A stretch of 64,000 nt of DNA, from NCBI GenBank assembly GCA_010279815.1, contig QEOQ01000658.1:848806-912805 (forward strand), given 5' to 3'. Under the pieces are notes generated by a model that was given only the letters and a program-made list of their open reading frames with translations, was not told the DNA's origin and did not search any database. Shown piece after piece: positions 61,901-64,000 of the stretch (position 1 is its first letter; each line of letters begins with the position of its first letter). The position numbers and the translations under genes are program-made. The stretch is from Brachionus plicatilis. Taxonomy: Eukaryota; Rotifera; Eurotatoria; Ploima; Brachionidae.

Positions 61901-61994
61901 CAGTAAAATTTCTGACCAGCTTTTGAATGACCGACTGGTTGAACACCGTAGCGGTGCCTCCCTTCTCCCTCCTTAACGTTTGTGAGGGCGTCAT
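58965..61994 (-). CDS. Retrotransposon ORF2: endonuclease and reverse transcriptase, 1009 aa
   Basis: AP-endonuclease at residues about 65-295 (YTNATSLVNKW, LVTETWFN, VGCIYRPP, VAGDFNFPDISW); its last motif reads VKDCLHTTLSW where SDH is usual. Reverse transcriptase at about 495-770: NPRKSPGMDHIHPFVVK, ISPIFKKGSRSSPGNYRPIS, VVFLDFAKAFDRV, SSGVPQGSVLGPLLF and catalytic LFADDSK. The C-terminal region has YVRPHLEYASSVWSP, VQRRATKLVP, RRIRGDLIQLFKF and FFTNRVVNHWNALPAEV. The protein nicks target DNA and copies element RNA in place (target-primed reverse transcription). The ATG at 61994 lies within ORF1, suggesting reinitiation; the first ~55 residues may not be essential. Confidence 0.92.
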   Translation of the reverse strand: MTPSQTLRREKGGTATVFNQSVIQKLVRNFTGAFGGMSSGRFTSSNRSSSSNCKGNSGKSINSLNFFYTNATSLVNKWSDFNSLISFHNFPHVVLVTETWFNALSISNYKLFCKNRETIRGGGVAIYVRRDLMCFEVNEAALSDTRSEQVWCNIKFNDESIIVGCIYRPPFADCEINSEINRSIGYASHLCSSSSSKSLLVAGDFNFPDISWSQDGGFCTNKGRPSSLEFLNILGKNFLTQHVLEPTFKSNILDLVITNDPSRVFRVSHGPPLVSTVKDCLHTTLSWCYELRSQPLAHTDSTPRQILSLGNYELFSDRIQDSAMLLENDVNTAYNQLVKSYCETSSIAIPTRLHHARLRHSPKWFNASIRKLTKSKYKLHCQIRSAPHNLELRASYALVCKRVKSAVRHSICKFEASIVRVCKRQPKLLYNYINSQKQCKETIKGLVDSEGVFHTDGGTIAHLLNAQFGSVFIPSSTHAPIVVSKYSSQREINLNIFSPESIRKYIERLNPRKSPGMDHIHPFVVKSCAVAFSEALSVIFSRSFISSRIPDAWRLAQISPIFKKGSRSSPGNYRPISLTSVPCKLMERIVRDVMMEHLYSNNAPEQHGFVLRKSVVTNLLETVDRISDGLDKGLHVLVVFLDFAKAFDRVCHSSLKTKMIACGFCDSIVNWVSDFLSKRQQRVVIGQHKAEWIDVSSGVPQGSVLGPLLFVIYINDMPSVVKHIAKLFADDSKLIATICSDNDLMSLQQDLDALMDWSNTWRMLFHVDKCKVMEFSRSGKSKLTNTELFMGEFDAPHILKSVEFEKDLGVTFDRNLKFSSHIRIQANKANRILGQLRRTFRFWTIDTCKTLYCAYVRPHLEYASSVWSPSSKRDIRALETVQRRATKLVPRIRNWSYEDRLTVLGLTPLHERRIRGDLIQLFKFNNGFNEVSWVNPLVQCSSLSQTGPARGIRGHNRRLSGQPSTKCMQRSNFFTNRVVNHWNALPAEVTDSQSINQFKNKYDVFKSSI

Positions 61995-62649
61995 TGCGCT
62001 TGTTACGTTCTAATCTGAGTTGGCGTTCTAGTGCTCGCTCGCTTGGTGTTTTGTCCGGATTAATGTACACGTTACTGAGTTCTGTTCCCCTAAGTTTCTT
62101 GGCCTCTCGTAGCGCCTTGATTTTTGCATCTTCGTTCTTAAATTCCACCACAATCATGTCTAGGACTCTGCCAGGTGGGTTCTCGTTGCCTTTGTTATTA
62201 CTCCTGATACGCCTTTGGCTCTTGACGTGACTGCTCCTATCTAAGTTCAGAGCTTTCAACACCTTGTCCACTTTCTCAGTGTCTTCTCCTTCGCTACCAA
62301 CACCGACTCCGGATATGATTACGTTGTTCTCGATCCTTGCTTTCTCGTTTATTTCCTTGTTGACGCTAGCGATGAGGGCTTGCGTCTGTTCACTTGGTTT
62401 CTTGCCGTTGACTACGTTGCTCCACAAAGTTCCCGTGCCTCTCGAAGGATCCTGTAAACCAGCCTCTGTAGAAGCTAGCTTAGACTCCAGCTCTTTGATT
62501 TTAACGGACTGTTCCTTGACGATTTTCACCAGTGCCATGACGTATCTGTGCATTTTTTTAGAAGTTTCAGAAGCAGTGTGAGGAACAGTTGGCCAATCCT
62601 CAAGTATGTCAGTAACCTCATCCATTTGGTCAGGAAAAGAATTTGCCAC
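61858..62649 (-). CDS. Retrotransposon ORF1 protein (coiled coil, RRM-like), 263 aa
   Basis: Residues about 30-70 form a coiled coil (MALVKIVKEQSVKIKELESK). Residues about 105-190 look like the RRM-like fold of CR1/L2/L1-type ORF1 proteins (ARIENNVIISGVGVGSEGED, DMIVVEFKNEDAKIKAL, SNVYINPDKTPSERALERQ), followed by a basic stretch. Such proteins bind element RNA and act as chaperones in the RNP. Its end overlaps the start of ORF2 by 137 bp in another frame. Confidence 0.82.
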   Translation of the reverse strand: MANSFPDQMDEVTDILEDWPTVPHTASETSKKMHRYVMALVKIVKEQSVKIKELESKLASTEAGLQDPSRGTGTLWSNVVNGKKPSEQTQALIASVNKEINEKARIENNVIISGVGVGSEGEDTEKVDKVLKALNLDRSSHVKSQRRIRSNNKGNENPPGRVLDMIVVEFKNEDAKIKALREAKKLRGTELSNVYINPDKTPSERALERQLRLERNKRNDALTNVKEGEGRHRYGVQPVGHSKAGQKFYWGIRWNELREIYFE

Positions 62650-62689
62650 ACCCGAATAAATTATGATAAGTTAGTAATTTTTTAAAATT

Positions 62690-64000
62690 GAAATTTTAAA
62701 CTTCAAATTTTTTTTTAGTTTTTAAAAATGAAAAGAATATAATAAATAAATATTTATTTTTTTAAAAAAATATATATTTGTGAGAATTCCATGAGGTAAA
62801 AAAAATGCCCCGATTTAATTAAAAAGATTTAAAATTTTGATGCATGAAGACATTAAATTCAAAGTTTGAAAAATTGAAAATTGTTGAATAATAATTTTGT
62901 CAAGAAAATAGGGTTAAGAAAAAGTTTGAAAAATTTATCCGTTATTTTACAACATTAATTTTAATTTAATTTTTCAACAAATAAAGATAAAAAATAACTG
63001 ATTAACCTTTAAATTTACGCGAAAGCGTTAAATAATCTATTTGCGCATTAAATTCAAACACGTCATGATTAAATATTTCTAAAAATTTTTAAATCAATTA
63101 ATTAAACATTTTTTTAAATTTGAAACTAATTAAATTTTAATAACGTTTATGTTTTACTTTTTAATACTTACTTTCACCTTTTTTACCAGTTTTTTTTGGA
63201 GAAAAAATGTGAATTAACGAAAAAATACAGAATTTTACGTTGAAATTGAGGGAAATTTACGTAAATTTTCAAATTTTTCTGATAAATTTCAAAAATTTTC
63301 TTATGTTAATTTACGTAAAATTACCAAAAACATGTCAAGTCAATACTGTTTGTTTCGTTCTATCTGCTTCAAAAATTTTCAAAATCTATTTTTATGTATT
63401 TTTGAATTTTAATTTAACAGTTGAAAATTTTAAACTTGAAATTTTGATTCAAAGAAATAAATTCGAAGTTCAAGTTCTGCTGGCAAAATATTTTTGTACT
63501 TTTTTTCGATTTTAATATTTCACTTCAATTTTCATAAGTCGGAAAATTTAGAAGTGCTAAAAATAACTAGAAGTTTTCTCAAAATCTTCAAAATTACGAA
63601 ACCTAGATCAATTAACAATCCTTTTTAGAAACTGATATTATTATTATTAAAAATATAATTTGGGCCGAGGCCACAGGCAGTTCAGAACGGCGTAAACCTT
63701 GTTTTCAGCCTGCATTCTTTAGATCATAATTTAGAATATAATTATAGAAATATAATAATAGAAACTGATATCAGCAAAGGTATTTTTCATCAAAATTTAT
63801 CAATTTTTAGGCTGACGAAAATTTATAATAAATTACATTAGATTGTGTAAACTTCAGTTAAAAAATTAAAAAAATTAATTTTTGATTAAAAAATTTCTTT
63901 TTTTGGCTTTAAATTTTTACGTAAATAACCAGAGTTAAATGTTTTGAATAGAAAACGAACATTAGCATTATATATGCTCTATGTTACATTTGATGCTTTA
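62690..64000. other. AT-rich end of window with repeat scraps
   Basis: 63175-63345 has TTTACGTAAATTT words and ends GTCAATACTG, resembling one end of the Tc1-like element at 40453-41035. 63655-63725 (GGGCCGAGGCCACAGGCAG, TTCAGCCTGCATTC) looks like a retrotransposon tail on the minus strand. The frame 63240-63515 is low complexity. No gene recognised. Confidence 0.5.

Larger units (their letters stand above)
58768..62665 (-). mobile_element. Nearly intact CR1/L2-like non-LTR retrotransposon
   Basis: About 3.9 kb with ORF1 (62649-61858) and ORF2 (61994-58965), a short 3' UTR, and an (ATT)n tail on the minus strand (AATAATAAT on plus at 58769-58787). Much higher GC than its flanks, and both frames are open, so insertion is recent. 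GC drops sharply just upstream of ORF1, so the 5' UTR is short or missing. No clear target duplication found. The relics at 7.5, 47.8 and 48.1 kb are diverged relatives. Confidence 0.9.

Noticed and set aside
62264..62581. 105-codon plus-strand frame
   Set aside because: Antisense shadow of retrotransposon ORF1.
58741..62720. Target-site duplication for the CR1-like element
   Set aside because: The flanks share only AT-rich words such as AATTGAA; no duplication can be claimed.

Overview
This is eukaryotic, metazoan nuclear DNA. It is very AT-rich, has GT-AG introns of 55 bp to 4.5 kb, and is packed with decayed retrotransposons and small inverted-repeat DNA transposons. The style (AT-rich, Asn/Ser-rich linkers, CR1/jockey-like elements with triplet-repeat tails) suggests a small invertebrate such as a monogonont rotifer of the Brachionus type. 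That placement is a guess, not something the sequence proves.

The left 45 kb is dominated by one minus-strand gene. Thirteen exons between 45259 and 1597 all join with GT-AG splice sites and matching codon phase. Its C-terminal half is phospholipase C epsilon (PLCE1): RasGEF/CDC25, PH-like, EF-hand, catalytic X and Y, C2 and one Ras-associating domain. Unlike vertebrate PLCE1 as I know it, the reading frame continues upstream through a FERM (F2-F3) region, an armadillo-like helical region and ankyrin repeats. The protein would be at least about 4,705 residues, roughly double the human protein. FERM and RasGEF share one uninterrupted exon, so that fusion is read directly; the more N-terminal exons are joined by phase-compatible splicing. 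The final exon lies beyond 1597 or outside the window, and more 5' exons may exist.

The introns of this gene hold most of the repeats: non-LTR reverse-transcriptase relics on both strands, a mariner interrupted by another element, MULE remnants (FLYWCH-like, transposase core, SWIM finger), a Tc1-like remnant, and many MITEs, several with clear target-site duplications. A 585-base assembly gap lies at 18603-19187.

From 45.4 to 54.5 kb there is no confident gene: two very long palindromes, a hAT-like element, and CR1-like tails. At 54815-57466 (minus) is a four-exon gene for a 513-residue helical protein I do not recognise. At 58768-62660 (minus) is a nearly intact CR1/L2-like retrotransposon with ORF1 and EN-RT ORF2, much richer in GC than its surroundings. 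The right end (62.7-64 kb) is AT-rich repeat debris.
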